DNA of 64,000 nt from Flavobacteriaceae bacterium (GTDB lineage: Bacteria; Bacteroidota; Bacteroidia; Flavobacteriales; Flavobacteriaceae). A program made the translations under genes and the position numbers. The stretch's first letter is position 1. Each line of letters begins with the position of its first letter. Location of the stretch: positions 22,887-86,886 of the forward strand of contig JAPOSZ010000029.1 of NCBI GenBank assembly GCA_026709415.1, read 5' to 3'. Below, in pieces: positions 1 to 8,940 of this stretch. The notes under the pieces are model-generated. The model saw only the letters and a list, made by a program, of their open reading frames with translations. It had not been told where the DNA came from and searched no databases.

Positions 1-2
1 GG

Positions 3-497
3 ATGACCGTCGTTCCTGGGCATATTGATCCACGACAAAATATGGATTACCAGACATCTCATGTGATTGAAACTTTGAAAAGAGCGTCAGAAATGTTGGA
101 ACCCCACGAATTGGTTATGGTATTAGAGCCTTTGAATTTCATCAACCATCCTGGACTATTTCTTTCTCGAATACCCCAAGCATATCAAATATGTAAAGCT
201 GTTGATTCTCCTTCATGTAAGATATTATTTGATGTTTATCACCAACAAATTCAAGAAGGAAACTTGATTCACAATATGAACATTTCTTGGGATGAAATAG
301 GATATTTTCAAATAGGTGATAATCCTGGAAGAAAAGAACCCACTACCGGGGAAATCAACTACAAGAACGTTTTTAAATTTATCCATTCGAAAAATTATCA
401 AGGAATTCTAGGCATGGAACATGGTAATGCCACGGAAGGATTGGATGGTGAAAAGGCTCTCATTAAAGCGTATCAAACCGTCGATAATTTTCTCTAA
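3..497 (+). CDS. Hydroxypyruvate isomerase-like TIM-barrel protein (5' end outside window)
   Basis: C-terminal part (about 164 residues) of a sugar-phosphate isomerase/epimerase TIM barrel of the hydroxypyruvate isomerase (Hyi) type, which interconverts hydroxypyruvate and tartronate semialdehyde. Visible family motifs are LEPLN (metal-binding Glu), FDVYHQQ, the run QIGDNPGRKEPTTGEINY and the closing GMEHG. Full-length members have about 260-300 residues, so the first 100 or so lie upstream of the window; the ATG at position 3 is probably internal. The gene ends 11 bp before the next CDS, suggesting co-transcription. The exact substrate cannot be fixed from this fragment. Confidence 0.8.
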   Translation: MTVVPGHIDPRQNMDYQTSHVIETLKRASEMLEPHELVMVLEPLNFINHPGLFLSRIPQAYQICKAVDSPSCKILFDVYHQQIQEGNLIHNMNISWDEIGYFQIGDNPGRKEPTTGEINYKNVFKFIHSKNYQGILGMEHGNATEGLDGEKALIKAYQTVDNFL

Positions 498-508
498 TAA
501 AATTTTGA

Positions 509-1450
509 TTGTATAATCGATTGACAAAATTATTGGGTATTAGGTACCCCATTATTCAGGCCGGTATGGTTTGGAATAGTGGTTGGAAATTGGCTTCAGC
601 TGTTTCAAATTCAGGTGGATTGGGACTCATTGGATCAGGATCGATGAATCCGGAAATTCTTCAAGAGCATATTGTTAAATGCCAAAAAGCAACCCAATTT
701 CCTTTTGGTGTCAATGTTCCTTTACTATACAGTAAAATCGAACAACAAATGGATGTTATTATCCAAAATAATGTCCCCATTGTATTTACATCGGCTGGCA
801 ATCCCTCAATCTGGACAGATACTTTAAAGCAAAAAGGAATTATAGTAGCCCATGTCGTCAGTTCAGTGAAATTTGCTCAGAAGGCTCAAAATAGTGGTGT
901 AGATATTATTGTGGCTGAAGGTTTTGAAGCTGGAGGTCATAACGGCAGAGAGGAAACAACAACGATGGTTTTGATTCCAATTGTAAAAAAAGCTATCCAT
1001 ATTCCTTTGATCGCAGCCGGTGGAATTGGTTCAGGTAGTGCGATGTTAGCTGCAATGGCATTAGGAGCGGAGGGAGTGCAAATTGGATCACGTTTTGCCA
1101 TCACTCATGAATCTTCTTCACATTTGAAATTCAAACATAAAGTTGTGGATTTGATGGATGGAGATACTGTATTAACACTAAAGGAACTAGCTCCAGTTCG
1201 CCTAATTAAAAATGCTTTTTATAATGATGTTTTATCTGCATACCAAAAAGGAGCTTCTAAGGAAGAATTGGCAAGATTATTAGGAAAGGGTAGAGCTAAA
1301 TTAGGTATGTTTGAAGGTGATTTAGATCAAGGGGAATTAGAAATTGGTCAAGTTTCGGCACAATTGGATTCAATAAAATCGGCATGGAAACTCATGGATG
1401 AATTAGTTAGAGAATTTAACAAAACTTTCAGGAGTTTAAAGTCAATGTAG
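509..1450 (+). CDS. Nitronate monooxygenase / FabK-like FMN flavoprotein
   Basis: A 313-residue TIM-barrel flavoenzyme of the nitronate monooxygenase (2-nitropropane dioxygenase)/FabK superfamily. Typical motifs are PIIQAGM at the N-terminus, the SNSGGLGLIG loop, EGFEAGGHNG with the catalytic-site His, and the FMN phosphate-binding AAGGIGSG...GAEGVQIGSRF. The start is taken as TTG because the family N-terminus (short helix, then GIRYPIIQ) begins there. It could oxidise nitroalkanes or reduce enoyl-ACP; a separate FabI lies at 28.5 kb, so a FabK role is not needed. It follows the isomerase-like gene by 11 bp. Confidence 0.85.
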   Translation: MYNRLTKLLGIRYPIIQAGMVWNSGWKLASAVSNSGGLGLIGSGSMNPEILQEHIVKCQKATQFPFGVNVPLLYSKIEQQMDVIIQNNVPIVFTSAGNPSIWTDTLKQKGIIVAHVVSSVKFAQKAQNSGVDIIVAEGFEAGGHNGREETTTMVLIPIVKKAIHIPLIAAGGIGSGSAMLAAMALGAEGVQIGSRFAITHESSSHLKFKHKVVDLMDGDTVLTLKELAPVRLIKNAFYNDVLSAYQKGASKEELARLLGKGRAKLGMFEGDLDQGELEIGQVSAQLDSIKSAWKLMDELVREFNKTFRSLKSM

Positions 1451-1595
1451 CAATTACAAGTTCAATGCGTCTTGCACATGATAGGCTATTTTAAAAGACC
1501 AGATTTTTTAAATTTCAAACTATTAAAATAAGTTTCAAAACAATACCTACGGAGGCCTTAAATTTTGATAATTTGAGGAGCAATAAATTTTTAGT

Positions 1596-2444
1596 ATGAC
1601 AGATGAACTCAAATTGATAAATGAGATTGGTGGTACAGCGTTTGTGATTGCTACGATTAGAGCGCTAGAATCAAAAAAGTCTAATCCACTGTTTGAAGAT
1701 TCGTACGCTGATTTTTTTTCTAATGAAGTAGCAAAAAAAGCTGCTTTTCAGATGCAGGAAAACTTTCCGCCTTCGACCATAATGATTAGTTTTCGAACTC
1801 GATATTTTGACCAATTAGTGATAAAAGCCTTTGAGCGTGGAGTAAGGCAAATTGTCCTTTTGGGAGGTGGATTTGACATGCGTGCACATCGATTTTCACA
1901 TCCAAAAGTCAAGTTTTTTGAAATTGATCAACCAGCGATTATTGACTATAAAAGTTCTGTTTTAAAGGAAAATGGAATATCTCAATCCCCTTCTGTTAAG
2001 TGTAATTATTTAAAAACAAATATCATTCATGAGCTCGAAAAAATAGGCTTCGATTGCACTAAGAGTAGTTTATTCATTTGGGAAGGAAACACCATGTATT
2101 TACCTCCTGAAAGCATTATTCCATTCTTAAATAAACTGTCTCAAGAAATTTCTTCACTTACCATTGCGTTCGACTTTTTTGCTTTAGAACTAATAAACCG
2201 AAGTTTAAATAGTCCAGAAGAAAACGAATTAATACAAGGAATTGAAAGTGCTTTGAAGGTTAACTTCCAAAATGGATTTCCTAATTTGAGCCTATTTGAA
2301 AAACAAACCCCATTAAAGATATCAAACTCAAATTCTTTTTTTTCTATGGCCAGCGAATTTGGACAACAAAAAGCGGTTGAAAATTATACCAAAGATTGGA
2401 TTAATTTTCTTGAACTGTATCGTTATTGTCTCTTGAAAAATTAA
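1596..2444 (+). CDS. Class I SAM-dependent methyltransferase, LCM family
   Basis: A 282-residue protein of the leucine carboxyl methyltransferase-like family (PF04072/TIGR00027 type). It shows the family N-terminus (TAFVIATIRALES), RTRYFD, the SAM-binding glycine loop VLLGGGFDMRAHRF, the acidic FEIDQP at the end of strand 2, and FIWEGNTMYLPPE. Bacterial members methylate small molecules or carboxylates of mostly unknown identity, so no substrate is claimed. It stands alone, about 145 bp after the flavoprotein gene and convergent with lysA. The 2445-2528 gap has only a weak hairpin at about 2467-2480. Confidence 0.85.
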   Translation: MTDELKLINEIGGTAFVIATIRALESKKSNPLFEDSYADFFSNEVAKKAAFQMQENFPPSTIMISFRTRYFDQLVIKAFERGVRQIVLLGGGFDMRAHRFSHPKVKFFEIDQPAIIDYKSSVLKENGISQSPSVKCNYLKTNIIHELEKIGFDCTKSSLFIWEGNTMYLPPESIIPFLNKLSQEISSLTIAFDFFALELINRSLNSPEENELIQGIESALKVNFQNGFPNLSLFEKQTPLKISNSNSFFSMASEFGQQKAVENYTKDWINFLELYRYCLLKN

Positions 2445-2528
2445 AAGGATTCAACCATAGAATCAAAGATTAATGAATCTTCAGATACCGTTTCATAAAG
2501 AGGAAATTTCACACATAGAGAGGCAAAT

Positions 2529-3749
2529 TTAAGATTCACTCTTTTTCCAATCAATGGGTACTTGGTGCCTGATTAAATCTTCAAAGCGTTCTCTTTTTCT
2601 AATGAGATGTGATTGATGACCGTACCATAATACTTCTATTGGTCTATACCTTGAATTATAGTTGCTAGACATCATATAACAGTAAGCCCCAGTATTTCGA
2701 AATGCTAGAATATTCCCCTCTGTAATTTCTTGAATCTTTCTATTAGACCCAAATGTGTCTGTTTCACAGATGTAGCCAACGACTGTATAATAGCGACTTT
2801 TCCCGTCTTGGTTTGAAATATTGTCAATTTGATGGTATGCATCGTAGAACATGGGTCGAATCAAGTGATTAAATCCAGAATCAACATGAGCAAAAACCGT
2901 AGAAGTCGTTTGTTTTATGGCATTCACTTTCACCAAAAAATGTCCTGCTTTACTGACTAAAAACTTACCAGGTTCAAAAACTAATGATACTTCTTTTCCA
3001 TATTTATGGCAAAAGGTTTCGAAGCGTTGTCTTAATTTCTCACCCAATTCTTCAATATTGGTTTCAGCATCTTGTTGGTAATAGGACACTTTGAATCCAC
3101 TTCCAAAATCAATAAACTCTAAGTCATTAAATTCATGGGCATGTTTGAATAAAATATCAGTGGCTTTTAAAAACACATCAATATCCAAAATATCACTTCC
3201 TGTGTGCATATGAACCCCATTAATTTTCATTTTAGTGATTTGAATAATTCTTTTGATGTGAGGAAATTGATGGATAGAAATGCCAAATTTAGAATCGATA
3301 TGTCCAACGGATATTTTTGAATTTCCTCCAGCCATGATATGTGGATTCAGACGAATGCCGACTGGAGTATTTGAATGGATGCTTCCGAATTGTTCTAGTA
3401 AGGATAAGTTATCAATGATTATTTGAACCCCCATCTGAGATACCTTTTGAATTTCTTCAATTGATACCCCATTTGGAGTAAAAAATATTTGATGGGGTTG
3501 AAATCCCGCTTTTAAGCCCAGTTGAACTTCTTGTATAGATACCGTGTCGAGTCCAGCTCCCAAGTTTTTGAAAAGTTCTAGGATTGACAGATTAGATAAA
3601 GCTTTACAGGCATATTGAATTTTTAACTGGGGCATTCCATCAAACGCATTAATCAATCGTTGGTATTGTTTAATCATGGTATTTCCATCATAGACATACA
3701 ATGGCGTTCCATATTGTTGGGCAATAGATAATAATTCTTGATCATTCAT
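2529..3749 (-). CDS. lysA: Diaminopimelate decarboxylase
   Basis: A 406-residue fold-type III PLP enzyme that decarboxylates meso-diaminopimelate to L-lysine, the last step of the lysine pathway. Visible features are YVYDGNTM at the N-terminus, the PLP-lysine in YACKALSN, GLDTVS, GVHMHTGSDI, the phosphate-binding region FGSGFKV, and EPGKFLVSKAG. The C-terminal barrel carries CETDTFG and the substrate-binding NTGAYCYMMSSNYNSR. Length and motif order are normal. dapD, an earlier step of the same pathway, is in this window at 19.5 kb but is not linked. Confidence 0.95.
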   Translation of the reverse strand: MNDQELLSIAQQYGTPLYVYDGNTMIKQYQRLINAFDGMPQLKIQYACKALSNLSILELFKNLGAGLDTVSIQEVQLGLKAGFQPHQIFFTPNGVSIEEIQKVSQMGVQIIIDNLSLLEQFGSIHSNTPVGIRLNPHIMAGGNSKISVGHIDSKFGISIHQFPHIKRIIQITKMKINGVHMHTGSDILDIDVFLKATDILFKHAHEFNDLEFIDFGSGFKVSYYQQDAETNIEELGEKLRQRFETFCHKYGKEVSLVFEPGKFLVSKAGHFLVKVNAIKQTTSTVFAHVDSGFNHLIRPMFYDAYHQIDNISNQDGKSRYYTVVGYICETDTFGSNRKIQEITEGNILAFRNTGAYCYMMSSNYNSRYRPIEVLWYGHQSHLIRKRERFEDLIRHQVPIDWKKSES

Positions 3750-3965
3750 ACAATCTAATTTCGATGACGAAAATATATTTTAATTATTGAGTACTCTATT
3801 GAAAACGAAATTTTTAATGAATTGGCCAAATCAAGTTATGTACTTAACAAGTTCAATAAATTTCAATTCAACTATTTTCATTAGTGTACTGAGCGATTAA
3901 AACAACATAATATTTGGTGAGTCTTTGGTATATTATTATATTTTTGAAGGCCAACCTATCAATCT

Positions 3966-5156
3966 ATGAACATACATGAATATCAGGGAAAAGCCTTGCT
4001 TGAGTCCTTTGGCGTATCGATATCAAAGGGAATAGTTGCCAATACCCCCCTGCAAGCCAAAGAAGCGGCCATTGAATTACAAAAAATAACAGGGACGGAA
4101 AAGTTCGCAGTAAAGGCTCAAATTCATGCCGGTGGGAGGGGTAAAGGGGGTGGTGTTAAAATAGCTTCTGATATCGATCAAGTGTATGCCTATGCTAATC
4201 AAATATTGGGAATGCAATTGATTACTCCTCAAACCCCACCTGAAGGTAAAAAAGTCGATCAAGTATTGATTGATCAAAATGTGTATTATCCTGGAGAATC
4301 CCAACCGCAAGAGTTTTATATGTCGGTATTATTGAATCGTCAAACAGGGAAAAATATGATGGTTTATTCAACTGAGGGGGGTATGGATATCGAGGCCGTT
4401 GCAGAAAAGACTCCGGAATTGATTTTCAAACAAGAAGTAGACCCTGTGGTGGGTTTTCTTCCTTTTCAAGCTAGAAAAGTCGCTTTTGATTTGGGGTTAA
4501 AAGGAAAATCTTTTACTCAAATGACAAAGTTTGCAAGCGCTCTGTATAATGCTTTTGTTGGTGTGGATGCTTCCCTTTTTGAAATCAATCCTGTGTTTAA
4601 AACATCAGATGACAAAATCATGGCCATTGATTGTAAAGTCACTTTGGATAACAATGCCCTATTTCGGCATAAAGATTTTTACGAATTAAGAGATTTGACG
4701 GAAGAACATCCAATAGAAGTTGAAGCCAGTCAAGCGGGGCTCAATTATGTTGCACTCAGTGGGAATGTTGGATGTATGGTCAATGGAGCTGGTTTGGCGA
4801 TGGCCACCATGGATTTGATCAAGCAGTCAGGAGGAGATCCAGCCAACTTCCTTGATGTTGGTGGAACAGCAGATAGTGCTCGTGTAGAAACTGGTTTTCG
4901 ATTGATTTTGCGTGATCCAAAAGTAAAATGTATTCTAGTGAATATTTTTGGTGGCATTGTTCGATGCGATAAAGTGGCCAAAGGCATAGTCGATGCCTAT
5001 CAGAATCTTGGCGTAGTCGATGTGCCAATTATCGTGAGACTTCAAGGAACCAATGCCGATATAGCGAAACGAATCATATCAGAGTCTAAACTCAATGTTC
5101 ATTCAGCCATATTATTTCAAGAAGTTGCCGATTTGGTACACAATACCATAAAATAA
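3966..5156 (+). CDS. sucC: Succinyl-CoA synthetase beta subunit
   Basis: A 396-residue ADP-forming succinate-CoA ligase beta subunit of the TCA cycle, which works with SucD. N-terminal ATP-grasp: MNIHEYQGKALL, AVKAQIHAGGRGKGGGVK; metal/nucleotide site FEINPVF and AIDCK; C-terminal CoA-ligase domain: NGAGLAMATMD, NFLDVGGTAD and NIFGGIVRCD. Length fits the family (about 388-400). sucD is not adjacent, an arrangement seen in several Bacteroidota. The start is the ATG giving the conserved N-terminus. Confidence 0.97.
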   Translation: MNIHEYQGKALLESFGVSISKGIVANTPLQAKEAAIELQKITGTEKFAVKAQIHAGGRGKGGGVKIASDIDQVYAYANQILGMQLITPQTPPEGKKVDQVLIDQNVYYPGESQPQEFYMSVLLNRQTGKNMMVYSTEGGMDIEAVAEKTPELIFKQEVDPVVGFLPFQARKVAFDLGLKGKSFTQMTKFASALYNAFVGVDASLFEINPVFKTSDDKIMAIDCKVTLDNNALFRHKDFYELRDLTEEHPIEVEASQAGLNYVALSGNVGCMVNGAGLAMATMDLIKQSGGDPANFLDVGGTADSARVETGFRLILRDPKVKCILVNIFGGIVRCDKVAKGIVDAYQNLGVVDVPIIVRLQGTNADIAKRIISESKLNVHSAILFQEVADLVHNTIK

Positions 5157-5278
5157 CGACATTGTGGCATTTTTATGTTAATTATTCGAGTTTTTTACTG
5201 TCAAAATGACTTGAAAATCCATAAGGAACAGAAATTGCTCATTAAGAGAGTGTATGTTAACCTTTAAATTTTTAAGTC

Positions 5279-5713
5279 ATGTTGTTACCTAGAAAACGTT
5301 TGAGAATCTATCCAACAAATTTGGATAGTGGCCTTTTTGGTCGAGACTGGAACTGGAATTTTGATTTTCCAGTCTTCAGAAACAGTTCTCCGATGGTCAA
5401 CATCAGAGAAACGGACAAGCAGTTTCTGCTTGATATGGCTGTCCCTGGTATGGACAAAAAAGATTTTAAAGTGGTTTTAGAAAATGGTGTTTTAACTATT
5501 TCAACTACTAAATCCGAAGAAAATGAAACCAAAGAAGATGGATTTATCAAGCAAGAATTTGGTTTCACTACATTTGAAAGAAGTTTTGAACTTCCTGAAA
5601 ATGTTGAAACGGAGAATATCGATGCGACCTATCAGGATGGTATACTTCAGATTACGTTAAACAAATTAGTTGAAGCTGAATCTGAAAATAAAAAGATGAT
5701 TGATATCAAATAA
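5279..5713 (+). CDS. Small heat shock protein (Hsp20/alpha-crystallin)
   Basis: A 144-residue ATP-independent holdase chaperone. The alpha-crystallin domain spans about residues 37-135: MVNIRETDKQFLLDMAVPGMDKKDFKV, VLENGVLTIS and the C-terminal strand ATYQDGILQITL. The N-terminal arm carries an aromatic DWNWNFDFP segment. No canonical C-terminal IxI/V tail motif is clear; the end reads KMIDIK, in which IDI could serve. It is monocistronic, with a strong terminator starting about 25 bp after the stop. Confidence 0.93.
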   Translation: MLLPRKRLRIYPTNLDSGLFGRDWNWNFDFPVFRNSSPMVNIRETDKQFLLDMAVPGMDKKDFKVVLENGVLTISTTKSEENETKEDGFIKQEFGFTTFERSFELPENVETENIDATYQDGILQITLNKLVEAESENKKMIDIK

Positions 5714-5737
5714 TCGATCATCAAATTGAATCAATGA

Positions 5738-5769
5738 GATGCAGAACTCTTTGGGGTTCTGCATTTTTT
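5738..5769 (+). terminator. Rho-independent terminator after the Hsp20 gene
   Basis: GATGCAGAAC..., a short TCTTTGG loop region, ...GTTCTGCATTTTTT: a 9-10 bp stem followed directly by six T. It lies about 25 bp after the stop codon. Confidence 0.85.
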
Positions 5770-5868
5770 GTTGGTGCTTCTATCAATGAAGTTAAGAGTG
5801 TGATGTGTTGTTTTTTCAATTCAATTGACAATCGTGGAATTTTCATTGGAAGACATCACATCAGAAGG

Positions 5869-5876
5869 ATAAATTA
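5869..5876. repeat. Left target-site duplication of the TnpB element
   Basis: ATAAATTA immediately outside the left inverted repeat; the identical 8 bp lies immediately outside the right repeat at 7199-7206. Confidence 0.75.
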
Positions 5877-5900
5877 GGGAATTATATACTTTCATAACCA
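5877..5900 (+). repeat. Left terminal inverted repeat of the TnpB element
   Basis: A 24-bp repeat starting GGGAATTATATAC and ending CATAACCA. It pairs with 7175-7198 at 23/24 positions and ends only 24 bp before the tnpB ATG, so the tnpB promoter must lie largely inside or beyond the repeat. Confidence 0.85.
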
Positions 5901-5924
5901 AAAAAGTGGTGTCTTTATAGAGAG

Positions 5925-7193
5925 ATGAAGAAAACTTACATTCAAATACGTTATCGAATTCGGACTTCACCATCAAATTATCGTTGGTTACATCAAGTAG
6001 CCGGGGCGAATCGTCATTTATGGAATCAAGCATTAGAAAAAATTGAAAAACAATACCAGGAAACCAAACAATCTAATTTTAGTTTTTTTTCATTATGTCG
6101 ATGGTATGTTATCTATAAAAATCAAACCGCTCCTTGGTTGAAAAATTATCCAAAATCAATAACACGCGTGATGTTAAAAGATGTGTCTGATGCTTATCGT
6201 GCTTTCGTGACTAAAAAGCGAGGAAAACCACGCTATAAAAGCAAACATCGAAATCGACCATCGATACCCATTGAAATAAACCATCAATTCAAAACAAAAG
6301 AAGAGGGTATTTATTTTCGGATGAAGAAGGGGCATGATATTAAATTGATTCATTATCACAAACAACTGAAGCGTTATCAAAACTTTATTTTTAAATCAGG
6401 GCGTATCGTTCAATCGATCACAGGTAAATGGTACTTAACGGTATGTTATCAAGTGGATGCTATGGAACAAAAAGAAGATGGGTTAGGGATTGGTATTGAT
6501 CGTAATGTCGGACAAGTAGCGGATCATCAAGGGCAATTATATCATTTAACCAATACAGATCAAATCCAAAAAGGAATCCAATATTGGCAACGAAAGAAAG
6601 CTCGACAGAAAAAAGGTAGTCGTCGGTCCTACAAAACACAATTAACGATCAATCGACACCATGAAAAAATAAAAAATATCAGAAAAAACGATTTAATACA
6701 TATCGCGAACCAAATCACCACTAAGAGTCGTTCTGTCGTCATGGAAGACCTGAGAACCAAAGGCATGACGGCGTCTGCTCGTGGGACGATCGACCAACCT
6801 GGTAAAAATGTAAAATCAAAATCAGGTTTAAATCGAGTGATCTTAGGCACGGGATGGTATCAATTGGAACAGCATTTATCGGAAAGAGGTGTTGTTCATA
6901 AGGTTCATCCAGCCTATACATCTCAAATGTGTTCTTGTTGCGGGTATGTATCAAAGCATAATCGTTGTTCTCAATCACGATTTGTTTGTCAGCAATGCGG
7001 TCATACGGAGAACGCGGATATTAATGGGGCACAAAACATATGGGCCTCCGGGAAGGGGACCATACTAAAAAACGGACGTGGAGTGTTTGTAAGACTCATT
7101 ATATCCAATCATGGATATGAAGGGCGGAATACATTGAAGTGTCAATCGGACTCGAATAATCATTCTATCAATAATGGTTATGAAAGTATATAA
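5925..7193 (+). CDS. tnpB: TnpB (IS200/IS605 OrfB-type) RNA-guided nuclease homologue
   Basis: A 422-residue full-length TnpB. The N-terminal helix-turn-helix/WED region starts at MKKTYIQIRYRIRTSP and LWNQALEK. The split RuvC nuclease keeps all three acidic residues: D192 in GIGIDRNVGQ, E274 in VVMEDLRTKG and D365 in NADINGAQNI. Between II and III is a four-Cys zinc ribbon (CSCCGY ... FVCQQCG). Known TnpBs use an omega RNA from the transposon right end as guide and cut beside a TAM. The last 35-40 residues (after the GRGVF segment) run into the right inverted repeat, and the TAA stop is within that repeat. No premature stop is seen, so the protein looks intact. Confidence 0.92.
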   Translation: MKKTYIQIRYRIRTSPSNYRWLHQVAGANRHLWNQALEKIEKQYQETKQSNFSFFSLCRWYVIYKNQTAPWLKNYPKSITRVMLKDVSDAYRAFVTKKRGKPRYKSKHRNRPSIPIEINHQFKTKEEGIYFRMKKGHDIKLIHYHKQLKRYQNFIFKSGRIVQSITGKWYLTVCYQVDAMEQKEDGLGIGIDRNVGQVADHQGQLYHLTNTDQIQKGIQYWQRKKARQKKGSRRSYKTQLTINRHHEKIKNIRKNDLIHIANQITTKSRSVVMEDLRTKGMTASARGTIDQPGKNVKSKSGLNRVILGTGWYQLEQHLSERGVVHKVHPAYTSQMCSCCGYVSKHNRCSQSRFVCQQCGHTENADINGAQNIWASGKGTILKNGRGVFVRLIISNHGYEGRNTLKCQSDSNNHSINNGYESI

Positions 7194-7198
7194 ATCCC
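7175..7198 (-). repeat. Right terminal inverted repeat of the TnpB element
   Basis: Mirror of 5877-5900 (23/24). It overlaps the last codons and stop of tnpB (stop at 7191-7193) and is followed directly by ATAAATTA at 7199-7206. Confidence 0.85.
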
Positions 7199-7313
7199 AT
7201 AAATTAACAGGTTTTGTTGGCCGTGTTTCGAGTCATATTTGAAATGGCGTGTATCAGGGGGTGGTATTCTTGACCTATTTTCAGCTCCAGTAATTATTTC
7301 GATAGCTTTATTT

Positions 7314-8791
<1,478 letters not shown>

Positions 8792-8940
8792 CTATAGTTC
8801 ATGATTGTAGTGGAAACTTGTAACGTTTCTCATGGAGTTTGAATCGACCATTTCAACTTTTTAGTTCTATCCCCCTATTTTTAAACAGATTAAATCAAAG
8901 GTCTCCAACTTTTGTACTGTAATTATGGGATACTTAAACC

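Larger units (their letters stand above)
5877..7198 (+). mobile_element. TnpB-carrying element with terminal inverted repeats and 8-bp target duplication
   Basis: A 1322-bp unit starts and ends with inverted repeats: 5877-5900 against the reverse complement of 7175-7198 matches at 23 of 24 positions (outer end GGG, single mismatch at position 5). Both ends are flanked directly by ATAAATTA (5869-5876 and 7199-7206), a perfect 8-bp direct repeat consistent with a target-site duplication. The only gene is tnpB. No DDE or Y1 transposase lies within, so the unit looks non-autonomous. Canonical IS200/IS605 elements have subterminal hairpins and neither TIRs nor duplications, so this end structure suggests mobilisation in trans by a DDE transposase making 8-bp duplications. 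Confidence 0.8.

Noticed and set aside
5800..5868. Inverted pair GTGATGT / ACATCAC upstream of the TnpB element as an IS605-type left-end hairpin
   Set aside because: The pair is far apart (about 45 nt) and lies outside the inverted repeats and target duplication, so it belongs to the host flank.
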